From the NCBI RefSeq assembly GCF_026891095.1, contig NZ_JAPTNL010000001.1, forward strand, positions 62,001 to 126,000: a stretch of 64,000 nucleotides of DNA, written 5' to 3'. Position numbers and translations under genes: made by a program. This stretch comes from Roseovarius salincola. Lineage in GTDB: Bacteria > Pseudomonadota > Alphaproteobacteria > Rhodobacterales > Rhodobacteraceae. The notes beneath the pieces are model-generated. The model saw only the letters and a list, made by a program, of their open reading frames with translations, did no database searches and was not told the origin of the DNA. Positions 9,784 through 19,206 of this stretch are shown piece by piece (positions within the stretch are counted from its first letter, which is position 1; every line of letters starts with the position of its first letter).

Positions 9784-9942
9784 TCAGCTTGTGGTTTGCG
9801 GCACGCAGGTCTTGGCGTCGGCATCCCAGGCGGTGCCTTCGGCGCAGGACATCGTGTGTTGGTCATGTGCCGGGCAGGCAAAGGATGCCATGGCCGATGT
9901 GACGGTAAAGGCCGCAGCCGTCAGAAGGGTCTTGAAGGTCAT
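9784..9942 (-). CDS. Small secreted Cys-containing protein, peritrophin/CBM14-like
   Basis: A 52-residue protein: residues 1-22 are a signal peptide (TLLTAAAFTVTSAMASFA) and the mature peptide has three cysteines (23, 33, 46) in the pattern C-x9-C-x12-C, with SCAEGTAWDADAKTC resembling the core of chitin-binding peritrophin-A (CBM14) domains. Ribosome binding site AGGAGA lies 8 bases upstream of ATG. It follows purB on the same strand in the opposite order (purB ends at 10034 minus, 91 bases upstream). Function is unknown; similar short proteins are common next to purB in Rhodobacterales as far as I recall, which is not verifiable here. Confidence 0.75.
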   Translation of the reverse strand: MTFKTLLTAAAFTVTSAMASFACPAHDQHTMSCAEGTAWDADAKTCVPQTTS

Positions 9943-10033
9943 CACACATCTCTCCTGTTGAACCGCGACAAGCATATCACGACGCGCAATTTTCACCAAA
10001 CCGGATTTGCGCAAAGCTGCCGGAAACGCCTGT

Positions 10034-11341
10034 TCAGACCTCGCCGAACACCCGCGCGAAGATCGTGTCGACATGTTTGGTGTGGTAATCCATGTCGAAT
10101 TTCTCGTTGATCCCGTCCTCGCCAAGGGCGGCGACCACTTCGGGGTCGGCCAGCAGCTCCTGGCGGAAATCGCGGCGTTCTTCCCAGACCTTGAGCGCGT
10201 TGCGCTGCACCATCGAATAGGCGTTTTCGCGGCTGACGCCAGCCTGGGTCAGAGCCAGAAGAACGCGCTGCGACATTACGAGGCCCGGAAACTTGTTCAT
10301 GTTTTCCAGCATGTTGTCGGGATAGATCAGCATCTTGTCGATGACGCCCGTGAGGCGCGCCAGCGCGAAATCGAGCGTGATGGTCGCATCCGGCCCGATC
10401 GCGCGCTCGACGGAGGAATGCGAGATGTCGCGCTCGTGCCAGAGGGCCACGTTTTCCATCGCCGGGATCACCGCCGCGCGCACAAGGCGCGCAAGGCCGG
10501 TCAGGTTCTCGGTCAGCACCGGGTTCTTCTTGTGGGGCATCGCCGAGGAGCCCTTTTGCCCCATCGAGAAGAACTCGGCCCCTTCCAGAACCTCGGTGCG
10601 CTGCATGTGGCGCACTTCGATGGCGACGTTTTCGATACTGCTGGCGATCACACCAAGGGTGGCGAAGAACATCGCGTGACGGTCGCGGGGGATGACCTGC
10701 GTGCTGATCGGTTCGGGGTTGAGGCCCAATTGCGCGCAGACATGTTCCTCGACGCGCGGGTCGATATTGGCGAAGGTGCCGACCGCGCCGGAGATGGCGC
10801 CGGTGGCGATTTCGTCGCGCGCGGCGCGAAGGCGGGCGCGGTTGCGGTCCATCTCGGCGTAAAAGCGCGCGAAGGTCAGGCCCATGGTGGTGGGCTCGGC
10901 ATGGATGCCGTGGCTGCGCCCGACGCGCACCGTGTTCTTGTGTTCGAGCGCCCGGCGCTTGAGCGCCGCGAGCAGCGAATCCATATCCGCCAGCAGAATG
11001 TCGGCGGCGCGCGTCAGCTGCACGTTGAGGCAGGTATCGAGCACATCCGAGGAGGTCATGCCCTGATGCACGAAGCGCGCCTCGTCGCTGCCGACATGCT
11101 CGGCCAGATGCGTCAGGAAGGCGATCACGTCATGCTTGGTCTCGGCCTCGATCTCGTCGATACGGGCGACATCGAACTCCACGTCCTTCGCTTTCCAGAC
11201 AGCATCGGCGTTTTCACGCGGGATCACGCCCAGATCGGCCATGGCGTCGCAGGCATGGGCCTCGATCTCGAACCAGATGCGGAACTTGGTGGCGGGGTCC
11301 CAGATGGCGACCATGTCGGGGCGGGAATAGCGTGGAATCAT
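10034..11341 (-). CDS. purB: Adenylosuccinate lyase
   Basis: A 435-residue PurB of the fumarase/aspartase superfamily. It cleaves SAICAR to AICAR and adenylosuccinate to AMP in purine synthesis, releasing fumarate. The superfamily signature GSSAMPHKKNP is present, as are the MTSSDVLDTC block and the SHGIHAEPTT segment containing the catalytic His. Length matches the short bacterial PurB type (about 430). Start ATG at 11341 gives MIPRYSRPDM, the usual N-terminus; upstream extension is not homologous. Confidence 0.97.
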   Translation of the reverse strand: MIPRYSRPDMVAIWDPATKFRIWFEIEAHACDAMADLGVIPRENADAVWKAKDVEFDVARIDEIEAETKHDVIAFLTHLAEHVGSDEARFVHQGMTSSDVLDTCLNVQLTRAADILLADMDSLLAALKRRALEHKNTVRVGRSHGIHAEPTTMGLTFARFYAEMDRNRARLRAARDEIATGAISGAVGTFANIDPRVEEHVCAQLGLNPEPISTQVIPRDRHAMFFATLGVIASSIENVAIEVRHMQRTEVLEGAEFFSMGQKGSSAMPHKKNPVLTENLTGLARLVRAAVIPAMENVALWHERDISHSSVERAIGPDATITLDFALARLTGVIDKMLIYPDNMLENMNKFPGLVMSQRVLLALTQAGVSRENAYSMVQRNALKVWEERRDFRQELLADPEVVAALGEDGINEKFDMDYHTKHVDTIFARVFGEV

Positions 11342-11453
11342 GTGACGAGCCTCTGCCTGTCCTGTAACGGTTGGCGCGGGTTTAGACGGATGGGCGCCGC
11401 GCAGCAAGCGGATGGCGCCGGGATGGGACGGTTTGACCGGATGCGATGATGAC

Positions 11454-11870
11454 ATGCCCGCGCGGGTGCTTGGCGATTTCGAAGGGCGCTGGCGCATGGC
11501 GCGCCGGATCGTGCAGGGCGATGGCAGCCGGGCGGAGCTGACGGGCGAAGCGGTCTGGCGGCGCGTCGATGAGGGGTTGCTTTGCGAGGAGGCGGGGTTG
11601 CTTTGCGTCGGGGGCCAGCCGCCGCTGGAGGCGCGGCGGCGCTATCTGTGGCGCGACGACCTGACGGTGTGGTTCGATGACGGGCGGTTCTTTCACAGCG
11701 TTCCCGCGCAGGGCGGGGCATGCGCGCATTGGTGCGCCCCCGACCAGTATGACGGGCATTACGATTTCGGCCGGTGGCCGCAATGGCGCTGCATCTGGCA
11801 GGTGCGCGGGCCGCGCAAGGATTACCGGATGGTGACGGAATACAGCCGGATCGGGCCGCCTGAGGCGTGA
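11454..11870 (+). CDS. DUF6314 family protein
   Basis: A 138-residue cytosolic protein. The start LGDFEGRWRMARRI and the ending FGRWPQWRCIWQVRGPRKDYRMVTEYSR match DUF6314, a small beta-rich (probably lipocalin-like) family found in alphaproteobacteria and actinobacteria. The function is unknown. It is transcribed divergently from purB. ATG at 11454 is used because it gives the usual family N-terminus; a start 14 codons upstream is possible. A 48-base gap separates it from the DUF3445 gene. Confidence 0.8.
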   Translation: MPARVLGDFEGRWRMARRIVQGDGSRAELTGEAVWRRVDEGLLCEEAGLLCVGGQPPLEARRRYLWRDDLTVWFDDGRFFHSVPAQGGACAHWCAPDQYDGHYDFGRWPQWRCIWQVRGPRKDYRMVTEYSRIGPPEA

Positions 11871-11918
11871 CGCATTTTCGGGATGCATCGGGTCTTGGCG
11901 CTGGCTAAACATGGCGGC

Positions 11919-12668
11919 ATGACCGAGATATTGCAGCAATCCATCCCCCATGATGCCACGGCGCCGCGCCCCTTGCCGGGGATCGCGCCGCTGGACCCGG
12001 CGACATGGCTTCTGGTGGACGAGGTGTTCGGCGCACAGATGGCCGAGCGCGCGCGCCTTTTGCATGAGCGACGCGACGAGGTGCTGGCTGTCACGCCCGA
12101 GGGCAGGGCGGCGGCGGATGAATTGCTGGAATTCGTGCTGGACTGGCTGGGGCGTCATGGCGAGGGCTACAGCATCGGCGCGGATGAGGTGATCCGCCCG
12201 GACGGTGTGCGCGTGGCGCTCAGGCGCGACGATCCGATGGCGACGCTGGGGCATCTGGTGCAGGAGGATCTGTGCCTGATGGAAAAGCGCGGCGACGAGC
12301 ATGTGCTGAGCGCGGCGGTGCTGTGTTTCCCGGCAAGCTGGCGGCTTGGCGACAAGATCGGGCGACCCCTGACGGCGATCCATGTGCCGGTGCCCGAATA
12401 TGACGAGGGGGTGGCGCGCCGGGTGCAGCGGCTGTTCGACGGGGTGCAGGTGGGGCGGCCCTTGTGGCGCTTCAACGCGCTGCGCTATGTTGAACCCGAC
12501 CTGTTTCAGCCGCGTCCGCGCGTGGAGCCGGTGCATGTCGATAAATTCGATGAAGGGGGCGGTGCCGTGGCGCCCTATCTGCGCTCGGAGCGGCAATGCG
12601 TGCTGCGCCTGCCGCAAACGCGGGCCTGCGTCTTTTCGATCCACAGCTACGTGATGGGCGCGCCCTAG
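11919..12668 (+). CDS. DUF3445 / heme-dependent oxidative N-demethylase family protein
   Basis: A 249-residue protein of the DUF3445 family. The diagnostic block is LGHLVQEDLCLMEKR...AAVLCFPASWRLGDKIGRPLTAIHVPVPEY (about 105-170), followed by RRVQRLFDGVQVGRPLWRFNALRYVEPDLFQP and a terminal segment SERQCVLRLPQTRACVFSIHSYV. Characterised relatives are the heme-containing subunit of an oxidative N-demethylase acting on small amines (dimethylamine). The family also occurs as a single protein of unknown substrate, as here. ATG at 11919 gives the conserved N-terminus. It is convergent with the following gene (1 base apart). Confidence 0.82.
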   Translation: MTEILQQSIPHDATAPRPLPGIAPLDPATWLLVDEVFGAQMAERARLLHERRDEVLAVTPEGRAAADELLEFVLDWLGRHGEGYSIGADEVIRPDGVRVALRRDDPMATLGHLVQEDLCLMEKRGDEHVLSAAVLCFPASWRLGDKIGRPLTAIHVPVPEYDEGVARRVQRLFDGVQVGRPLWRFNALRYVEPDLFQPRPRVEPVHVDKFDEGGGAVAPYLRSERQCVLRLPQTRACVFSIHSYVMGAP

Positions 12669-12669
12669 G

Positions 12670-13395
12670 TCAGGTGGACATCGGCACGATGTCGCGCAGC
12701 ATCGTATAGGCGAACATGAACGCACCGACGGGCGGCACGTAAAGCATCATCGTGAGCGCCAGCGTGTGAATGGTCAGGCGCATGGGCTTGGTCGGCTCGG
12801 CGCGGGTGGTCAGCCAGCGCTGGACTGCCGCGGCGCGCGGCAGGACCGGCACGGCGTCGATGATGTCGGCATCGTCATCCATGATGTCCGCTTCATCCAT
12901 CATCTCGCCGGCCCTGGCCGAGGGATCGGTGCGGGCATCGGTGCGGGCGTCCGGGGCGGTGGTGTCGCAGGGCGCTTGCGCGCTGTCGCGCAGCAGGTCG
13001 AAGATCGAGTCGATCAGTTCGGGGCCGACCTCCTGATGCGCATCGCCGCGCAACACGGAATCGGCGGGCAGGAAATCCTGCGTGCGCTTTTCGATCTGAT
13101 CGGCGACAAAGCGGAATGCCTCGGGATTGATGCGGGCGCTGTTGGGGCCTTTGATCGGGCCGACAGCGGCCACGAGGTGCCAGGACCCGGAATCGTCATC
13201 CGGGGGCAGCCAGCCAAGGGCGACGCGCACATATTCGCGCTCGATGAGGGCGATATCGTCGCAATCCCAGATCAGCGCACGGGTCTGCGCATCAACGAAA
13301 CGGAACGCGAGGTCGAACTCCTCGACGATATCGCTGAATTCCATGCGCGGACATGCGCGGTACTCGAAACCGACAACAAAGCCTTGGGTCTGCAT
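12670..13395 (-). CDS. Hypothetical protein with C-terminal membrane segment
   Basis: A 241-residue protein I cannot assign to a named family. Residues 1-135 look like a folded domain (GFVVGFEYRACPRMEFSDIV, then RALIWDCDDIALIEREYVRVALGWLPPDDDS), residues 140-185 are an acidic, low-complexity linker rich in Asp, Ala, Thr and Met, and residues 200-235 contain a hydrophobic stretch (LTIHTLALTMMLYVPPVGAFMF), probably one or two membrane passes. The same architecture, with the membrane part at the C-terminus, is seen in the gene at 14463-15368. They may be distant paralogues. The start has a clear ATG but only a modest ribosome binding site. Confidence 0.6.
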   Translation of the reverse strand: MQTQGFVVGFEYRACPRMEFSDIVEEFDLAFRFVDAQTRALIWDCDDIALIEREYVRVALGWLPPDDDSGSWHLVAAVGPIKGPNSARINPEAFRFVADQIEKRTQDFLPADSVLRGDAHQEVGPELIDSIFDLLRDSAQAPCDTTAPDARTDARTDPSARAGEMMDEADIMDDDADIIDAVPVLPRAAAVQRWLTTRAEPTKPMRLTIHTLALTMMLYVPPVGAFMFAYTMLRDIVPMST

Positions 13396-13522
13396 GAGAA
13401 AATCCTCTCAGTGCCCGCATTGGTGTTTTCGGTTACTTCAAGTAAGACCACATGAATTTGAAGCTAAGTTGAAGGAATTGCGGCCTAACCGTGGCGCTTT
13501 GTATGAATTATGTGTGTGCGGT

Positions 13523-14350
13523 TCAGCCGCCGCCGTCGATCTGCGCCGCCATGATGGCGATGGCCTGCTGATAGACAGTGGCGGCGTTCCATTGCTCGAT
13601 CACGGCGAAATTGGGCTGGCCCTGCTGATAGCCTTGACCGGGCTGCCAGCCTTTCTGGCGCAGGAAATTGGCGGTCGAGGTCATGGCGTCGCTCAGGTCA
13701 TAGAAATCGACGCGCCCGTCGCCATTGCCGTCAACGCCATAGGTGAGCGCATTGCCGGGCAGGAACTGGGTGTGGCCCAGTTCGCCGTGGCGCGCGCCGC
13801 GCGTGGCGCCGGTGATGGCGCCGCGATCCACCAGTTTGAGCGCGCCGATGGCGTGGGGGATGAAGAAATCGCTGCGCCGGCAATCATAGGCCAGCGTGGT
13901 GATCGCCGAGACGACCGCGCTGTCGCCCATGAAATTGCCGAACCCCGTTTCCATCCCGTGAATGGCGATCAGCACGCCCGCGGGAACGCCGTAGCGCGAT
14001 TCAATCGCGTTGTAGAACGCGGCGTTCTGTGCGCGCCGTTTGCGCCCTTGCGCGACGATGGTCGCCGCGCCGCGCACCTGCATGAACCGCTCGAGGCTGT
14101 AGCGGAAGCTTTTCTGGTTGCGGTCGGCGGCGATGGTGGCGGTGGCGTAGCGCGCCTCGGCCAGCGCCTGAAGCCCGCGTTCGCCGACGCCCGCGCGCGC
14201 GGCCTCGGTGGCGAAGGCGGATTTCCAGGCGGCGAAGCCTGCGCCGTCGTTACCGCAGGGCGCGGCCAGGGCGCCCGGAGCGAAGCCGAGCGCCAGCGCG
14301 AAGGCAAGGAGCGAAAAGGAGCGGGGAGCGCGATGGCGGGCAGCTGTCAT
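13523..14350 (-). CDS. Lytic murein transglycosylase, MltB family
   Basis: A 275-residue periplasmic enzyme that cleaves peptidoglycan glycan strands to 1,6-anhydroMurNAc products. It has a signal peptide (1-30, SLLAFALALGFAPGALAA), the catalytic Glu134 in AIHGMETGFGNFMGD, the family block ELGHTQFLPGNALTYG and a loop DGNGDGRVDFYD (about 207-218) resembling the EF-hand-like calcium site of Slt35. No lipobox is seen, so it is soluble or loosely attached, unlike E. coli MltB. Start ATG at 14350 is preceded by GGAGG 5 bases upstream. Confidence 0.9.
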   Translation of the reverse strand: MTAARHRAPRSFSLLAFALALGFAPGALAAPCGNDGAGFAAWKSAFATEAARAGVGERGLQALAEARYATATIAADRNQKSFRYSLERFMQVRGAATIVAQGRKRRAQNAAFYNAIESRYGVPAGVLIAIHGMETGFGNFMGDSAVVSAITTLAYDCRRSDFFIPHAIGALKLVDRGAITGATRGARHGELGHTQFLPGNALTYGVDGNGDGRVDFYDLSDAMTSTANFLRQKGWQPGQGYQQGQPNFAVIEQWNAATVYQQAIAIMAAQIDGGG

Positions 14351-14412
14351 GTGGGCCTCCGGTTGAGCGGTGTTCGCGTCACAGTTTAAGCATGCCTGAC
14401 GACCTGAAAACA

Positions 14413-14442
14413 ATAAAAACGGCCCATGCCGAAGCATGGGCC
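14413..14442 (-). terminator. Rho-independent terminator behind the hypothetical gene 14463-15368
   Basis: Minus-strand hairpin with perfect 9-bp arms GGCCCATGC and GCATGGGCC around TTCG, followed by GTTTTTATTG. Confidence 0.85.
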
Positions 14443-14462
14443 GCGCGCACTCGTGACCATAC

Positions 14463-15368
14463 CTAGGACAGGAACGCCTCGACGACTGCCATCGCCTGAG
14501 CCGTAGTCCCGTATGTCTGGAATGCAATAAACGTGCCAGTCAGTGCCGCCGCCTGGGAGGTGAGGCGCGGATTCTCGCCCTTGAAGAGATTGACCGCCAG
14601 GAGAATCAGCCCCACGGGAAGCGAAAACAGCATGACCGCATAGGCCATGAGCCAGGCGGCGAGCCGCTGCAGATCGCTGATCGCGGCGGCAGCCGAGACG
14701 GGGCGTTCGCGCGGTTCGGCGGCGTCGATCTCGCGCAGGAACTGGCGCAGGGAATCGATCTGGGGTTCTTTGGAATTATCGCTTTGCGCCTGCGGATTGG
14801 CGCCGGCATCCGGCCCTGCGGCAGCGCATGCGGCTTCGTGATGAAGCGCCCCGGCAGTCGCTGCGACCGTCACCGGTTGCCGCATGCGGGGCGCGCTGCG
14901 GGCGGCGGCGGGCATGTCGTGATGCTCGGGTGGAATGTCGGGCAGATCGGCGGTGATCAGCACGAAATCCGCCGCCGTCAACAGGCGGCTGTCGCCGACC
15001 CAGCGGACATAATCCGCCGACAATTGCCAATGCAGCGCCTTGAGCACATGGGTCAGAACCATTTCACCGCTCACGCCCTGTCCATCGCAGCGCCGGGTGC
15101 TTGTGCTGTCGGGCATCGAGAGCCCAAGGCAGAGCGGCGCGCGGGTCGCGATCCCTTCGAAGGCAACATCACGCTGCAGATCAAGGCGGATCATGTGGCA
15201 GCAGGTGGTGATCTGCACGCCGCCTTCCGACAGCATCCGTGTGCCCGTGACCCTGTGGCCAAGGGATTCGATGGCGGCCCCCGCGCGGCGCGCACAGCCT
15301 GCCATGTCGATCTCTCTCGTACCGAGGAAAACCAGTCCTGCTGTTACCCAGTGAATGCGTTCGTTCAT
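14463..15368 (-). CDS. Hypothetical membrane-anchored protein
   Basis: A 301-residue protein without a recognised domain. Residues 1-160 form a soluble region (LGTREIDMAGCARRAGAAIE, then a stretch with several cysteines TTCCHMIRLDLQRD and the DYVRWVGDSRLLTAADFVLI block). Residues 165-240 are a charged linker, and residues 240-300 contain two probable membrane helices (LAAWLMAYAVMLFSLPVGLILLAV and AAALTGTFIAFQTYGTTAQAM). The layout parallels the protein at 12670-13395, and both flank the lytic transglycosylase gene. It ends in a strong terminator. Function is unknown. Confidence 0.65.
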   Translation of the reverse strand: MNERIHWVTAGLVFLGTREIDMAGCARRAGAAIESLGHRVTGTRMLSEGGVQITTCCHMIRLDLQRDVAFEGIATRAPLCLGLSMPDSTSTRRCDGQGVSGEMVLTHVLKALHWQLSADYVRWVGDSRLLTAADFVLITADLPDIPPEHHDMPAAARSAPRMRQPVTVAATAGALHHEAACAAAGPDAGANPQAQSDNSKEPQIDSLRQFLREIDAAEPRERPVSAAAAISDLQRLAAWLMAYAVMLFSLPVGLILLAVNLFKGENPRLTSQAAALTGTFIAFQTYGTTAQAMAVVEAFLS

Positions 15369-15576
15369 CTTTTTCGCCTGTCTTGCGGGTTTTTTGCGAT
15401 TGTGACCCTTCTAACCGGCGATATGGGAAATGGTTTGTTTCAAATGCGAACACATTTGGGCAATCGGCGTGCGGGAGCCGGATTGTTTCCCTGTGAGGAG
15501 AATCGAAGGATATGGATGCAACCCGGGGTTCCCCGCCTTGCGCGAGCGGCGGTGTTCAGACGGGCCGCGCATTCAA

Positions 15577-15607
15577 ACGAAAAGGCGCCCCGGATGGGGG
15601 CGCCTTT
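15577..15607 (-). terminator. Terminator of glnA (bidirectional shape)
   Basis: Arms AAAGGCGCCCC and GGGGCGCCTTT around a short loop, 47 bases past the glnA stop. On the minus strand it runs into TTTTCGTTTG. Confidence 0.85.
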
Positions 15608-15653
15608 GGTCTTTGGGCTTGTCCCGCCGTGGCGGGTTGACCCCGGTAGTCGC

Positions 15654-17060
15654 TCAGCAGCTGTAATAGAGCTGGAATTCGACCGGGTGGGGTGTGTGCT
15701 CGTAGGCTTCGACCTCTTCCATCTTGAGGTCGATATAGCCGTCGATCTGGTCCTTGGTGAACACGTCGCCCGCCATCAGGAAGCTGTGATCCTCGGCCAG
15801 TGCGTCGAGCGCCTCGCGCAGCGAACCGCAGACGGTGGGGATGCCTTCCAGCTCTTCGGCGGGCAGGTCATAGAGGTTCTTGTCCATCGCCTCGCCCGGG
15901 TCGATCTTGTTCTTGATCCCGTCAAGCCCGGCCATCAGCAGCGCCGCGAAGCAGAGATACGGGTTGGCCGAAGGATCGGGGAAGCGGGCCTCGACGCGCT
16001 TGGCCTTGGGCGATTCCGTCCACGGAATACGCACGCAGCCCGAGCGGTTCCGCGCGGAATAGGCGCGCAGAACCGGGGCTTCGAAGCCGGGGATCAGGCG
16101 CTTGTAGCTGTTGGTCGAGGGGTTGGTGAAGGCGTTGAGCGTCTTGGCATGCTTGAGGATACCGCCAATGAAATAGAGCGCCTCCTGGCTGAGATCGGCA
16201 TATTTGTCGCCTGCAAAGAGCGGCTTGCCATCCTTCCAGATCGACATGTTCACATGCATCCCGGTGCCGTTGTCGCCATAGATCGGCTTGGGCATGAAGG
16301 TCGCGGTCTTGCCGTAGGCCTGCGCGACGTTGTGGATGACATATTTGTATTTCTGAAGCTCGTCGGCCTGCGTGGTCAGCGTGCCGAAGATCAGGCCGAG
16401 TTCGTGCTGGCAGGACGCGACCTCGTGGTGGTGCTTGTCGACCTTCATGCCGAGGCGCTTCATGGTGCTGAGCATTTCCGAGCGGATGTCCTGACCGTCG
16501 TCGATCGGGTTGACCGGGAAATAGCCACCCTTGACGCTGGGGCGATGGCCGGTGTTGCCCATTTCGTACTCGGTGTCGCTGTTCCAGGAGCCATCGAGAG
16601 CGTCGACTTCGTAGGAGACCTTGTTGATCGTGTTCGAGAAGCGCACGTCGTCGAACAGGAAGAACTCGGCCTCGGGGCCGAAATAGGCGACATCGCCGAT
16701 GCCGCTGGACTTGAGATAGGCTTCGGCCTTTTCGGCGGTGCCGCGCGGGTCGCGGTTATAGGGTTCGCCGGTGTCGGGTTCGACGATCGAGCAGTGCACG
16801 CAGAGGGTTTTCTCGGCGTAGAACGGATCGATATAGGCCGACTCGGTGTCGGGCATCAGCTTCATGTCGGAGGCTTCGATCGACTTCCAGCCGGCGATCG
16901 AAGAGCCGTCGAACATGAACCCTTCTTCAAGGAAATCCTCGTCGACCTGATCGGCCATCACGGTCACGTGCTGAAGTTTGCCGCGCGGGTCGGTAAAGCG
17001 GATGTCGACATACTCGACGTCTTCTTCCTTGATCTGCTGGAGAATTGCTTTCTGGCTCAT
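15654..17060 (-). CDS. glnA: Type I glutamine synthetase
   Basis: A 468-residue GSI-beta enzyme making glutamine from glutamate, ammonia and ATP. Family signatures include [11 protein letters not shown] near residue 50, the [21 protein letters not shown] block, the ATP-binding [11 protein letters not shown] segment, and [11 protein letters not shown], in which the tyrosine (about position 397) is the site adenylylated by GlnE. The last residues (ELYYSC-like ending QLYYSC) match proteobacterial GlnA with a tyrosine near the end. It follows glnB by 45 bases and is cotranscribed with it, the classic alphaproteobacterial glnBA operon. GGGAAAAGG provides the ribosome binding site. Confidence 0.98.
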   Translation of the reverse strand: MSQKAILQQIKEEDVEYVDIRFTDPRGKLQHVTVMADQVDEDFLEEGFMFDGSSIAGWKSIEASDMKLMPDTESAYIDPFYAEKTLCVHCSIVEPDTGEPYNRDPRGTAEKAEAYLKSSGIGDVAYFGPEAEFFLFDDVRFSNTINKVSYEVDALDGSWNSDTEYEMGNTGHRPSVKGGYFPVNPIDDGQDIRSEMLSTMKRLGMKVDKHHHEVASCQHELGLIFGTLTTQADELQKYKYVIHNVAQAYGKTATFMPKPIYGDNGTGMHVNMSIWKDGKPLFAGDKYADLSQEALYFIGGILKHAKTLNAFTNPSTNSYKRLIPGFEAPVLRAYSARNRSGCVRIPWTESPKAKRVEARFPDPSANPYLCFAALLMAGLDGIKNKIDPGEAMDKNLYDLPAEELEGIPTVCGSLREALDALAEDHSFLMAGDVFTKDQIDGYIDLKMEEVEAYEHTPHPVEFQLYYSC

Positions 17061-17105
17061 GGGCCTTTTCCCTTTCTTCTGGTGGGGTATTCGGTTGGAT
17101 GTCTG

Positions 17106-17492
<387 letters not shown>

Positions 17493-17574
17493 TCAGGGGG
17501 GCTCTCAATCGGATAGGGTGGCGGGGGGCTGGCGCGGGGGATTGCGCCGCAGAAAATGATTAAAATTTAGGCAA

Positions 17575-17595
17575 TTCGCCCTCAATCTGGGCGAA
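17575..17595. promoter_or_regulatory. Inverted repeat in the glnB / nnr divergent promoter region
   Basis: TTCGCCC (17575-17581) and GGGCGAA (17589-17595) are perfect 7-base arms around 7 bases. It lies 23 bases before the nnr start and 130 bases before glnB. It may be an operator or a 5' UTR hairpin of nnr; I see no clear NtrC site (TGCACC-type) in this gap. Confidence 0.3.
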
Positions 17596-17618
17596 ATTGA
17601 ATCGCAAGGGCAGGAACC

Positions 17619-19154
17619 ATGACCGAATTGCTGACAGCGGCGCAGATGCGCGCCATCGAGACCGCCGCCATCGAGTCGGGCGAGGCGAGCGGGCGGGAGT
17701 TGATGGAGCGCGCGGGGCGCGGCGTGGTGGACGCGGTCTTGGCGCATTGGCCGGATCTTGCCAGCGCGTCGCGCAAGGCCGTGGTGCTGTGCGGGCCGGG
17801 CAATAATGGCGGCGACGGCTTTGTCGTGGCGCGGCTGTTCAGGGAATGGGGCTGGCAGGTGGAGGTGTTTCTTTACGGCGATCCCGGCAAGCTGCCGCCC
17901 GATGCCAAGGCGAATTGCGCGCGCTGGCGGGATATGGGGCCGGTGGGCGATCTGAAGGACGCGCCGCGGCGCGCCGACGGCGCCGATCTCTATGTCGATG
18001 CGCTGTTCGGCACCGGGCTGGGGCGGCCGCTGGAGGGGGCGGCGCTGGATTGGGTGACGACGCAGGCGGCGGACCCGGCGTGCGCCGCGAAAACGGTGGC
18101 TGTCGATATGCCGTCGGGCCTGTGCAGCGACAGCGGGCGCGAGCTGGGCGGCGTGGCGGTGTCGGCGGCGCTGACCGTGTCGTTTCATGCGCTGAAGCTG
18201 GGCCATGTGCTGGACGCGGGGCCTGACAGGTGCGGGCGCGCGGTGGTGGCGGGTATCGGGCTGCGGGGTGGTGCCGCCGGGGCCGCGCGGCCTGTGCAAG
18301 CGCCGGGATGCGCGATGCTTGGCAAGGCGGGGCGGGCGCATAAGTTCACGCATGGCCATGCGCTGGTGCTGACGGGCGACGCGGGCAGGACCGGCGCGGC
18401 GCGGCTGGCGGCGCGGGCGGCACTGCGGATCGGTGCGGGGCTGGTGACGCTGGGCGTGCCGGGATCGGCGCAACAGGATGTCGCCTGCCAGATCACCGCG
18501 CTGATGCTGGCGCGGGTGGAGGGGGCCGGCGGGCTGGCCGGGGTGCTGGAGGATCCGCGGATCAATGCGCTTTGCCTTGGGCCGGGGCTGGGCATGGCGC
18601 GGGCGCGGGACCTGGTGCCGGTGGCGTTGAAGGGGGCGGGGCATGCGCGCTCCGTCGTGCTCGACGCGGATGCGTTGAGCGCCTTTGAGGATGCGCCGGA
18701 GGCATTGTTCGGGATGCTTCATGCGGGGTGTGTCCTCACGCCTCACGCGGGGGAGTTCGGACGGCTTTTTGCGGATATCGCCGGGACGCTGGCCGCGCCG
18801 GCGACCGGTGGCCCGGCCTTTTCCAGGCTTGATGCGGTGCGGGCGGCGGCGGAACGGGCCGGATGCGTCGTGCTGTTGAAGGGGGCGGATACGGTGATCG
18901 CGGCTCCTGACGGGCGCGCGGCGGTGCATGCGGCCGCTTATGAGCGCGCGGCGCCGTGGCTGGCGACGGCGGGGGCGGGCGATGTGCTGGCGGGAATGAT
19001 CGCGGGGCTGCTGGCGCGCGGGTATGCGCCGATGGCGGCGGCCAAGGCTGCGGCATGGCTGCATGTGGAGGCCGCGCGCGCCCATGGCGCGGGGCTCATT
19101 GCAGAGGACCTGCCCGAGGCGATCCCGCAGGTGCTGCGCGATCTGGGCTGTTGA
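17619..19154 (+). CDS. nnr: Bifunctional NAD(P)HX epimerase / ADP-dependent NAD(P)HX dehydratase
   Basis: A 511-residue fused metabolite-repair enzyme. The N-terminal YjeF_N domain (about 1-215) carries CGPGNNGGDGFVVARLF, DALFGTG and VDMPSGL, and epimerises damaged (R)-NAD(P)HX. The C-terminal YjeF_C/CARKD domain (about 230-505) carries GDAGRTGAARLAARAALRIGAGLVT, LGPGLG, LDADALSAF, LTPHAGEFGRLF, LKGADTVIA and ATAGAGDVLAGMIAGLLARG, and dehydrates (S)-NAD(P)HX using ADP. Start ATG has a GGCAGGAACC ribosome binding site. The gene has very high GC and is transcribed divergently from glnB. Confidence 0.95.
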   Translation: MTELLTAAQMRAIETAAIESGEASGRELMERAGRGVVDAVLAHWPDLASASRKAVVLCGPGNNGGDGFVVARLFREWGWQVEVFLYGDPGKLPPDAKANCARWRDMGPVGDLKDAPRRADGADLYVDALFGTGLGRPLEGAALDWVTTQAADPACAAKTVAVDMPSGLCSDSGRELGGVAVSAALTVSFHALKLGHVLDAGPDRCGRAVVAGIGLRGGAAGAARPVQAPGCAMLGKAGRAHKFTHGHALVLTGDAGRTGAARLAARAALRIGAGLVTLGVPGSAQQDVACQITALMLARVEGAGGLAGVLEDPRINALCLGPGLGMARARDLVPVALKGAGHARSVVLDADALSAFEDAPEALFGMLHAGCVLTPHAGEFGRLFADIAGTLAAPATGGPAFSRLDAVRAAAERAGCVVLLKGADTVIAAPDGRAAVHAAAYERAAPWLATAGAGDVLAGMIAGLLARGYAPMAAAKAAAWLHVEAARAHGAGLIAEDLPEAIPQVLRDLGC

Positions 19155-19206
19155 CCTGCAAGGCCGCGGCGCCAAAGATGCGCTCAACCTGTCCGAAAGG
19201 GCGTAA

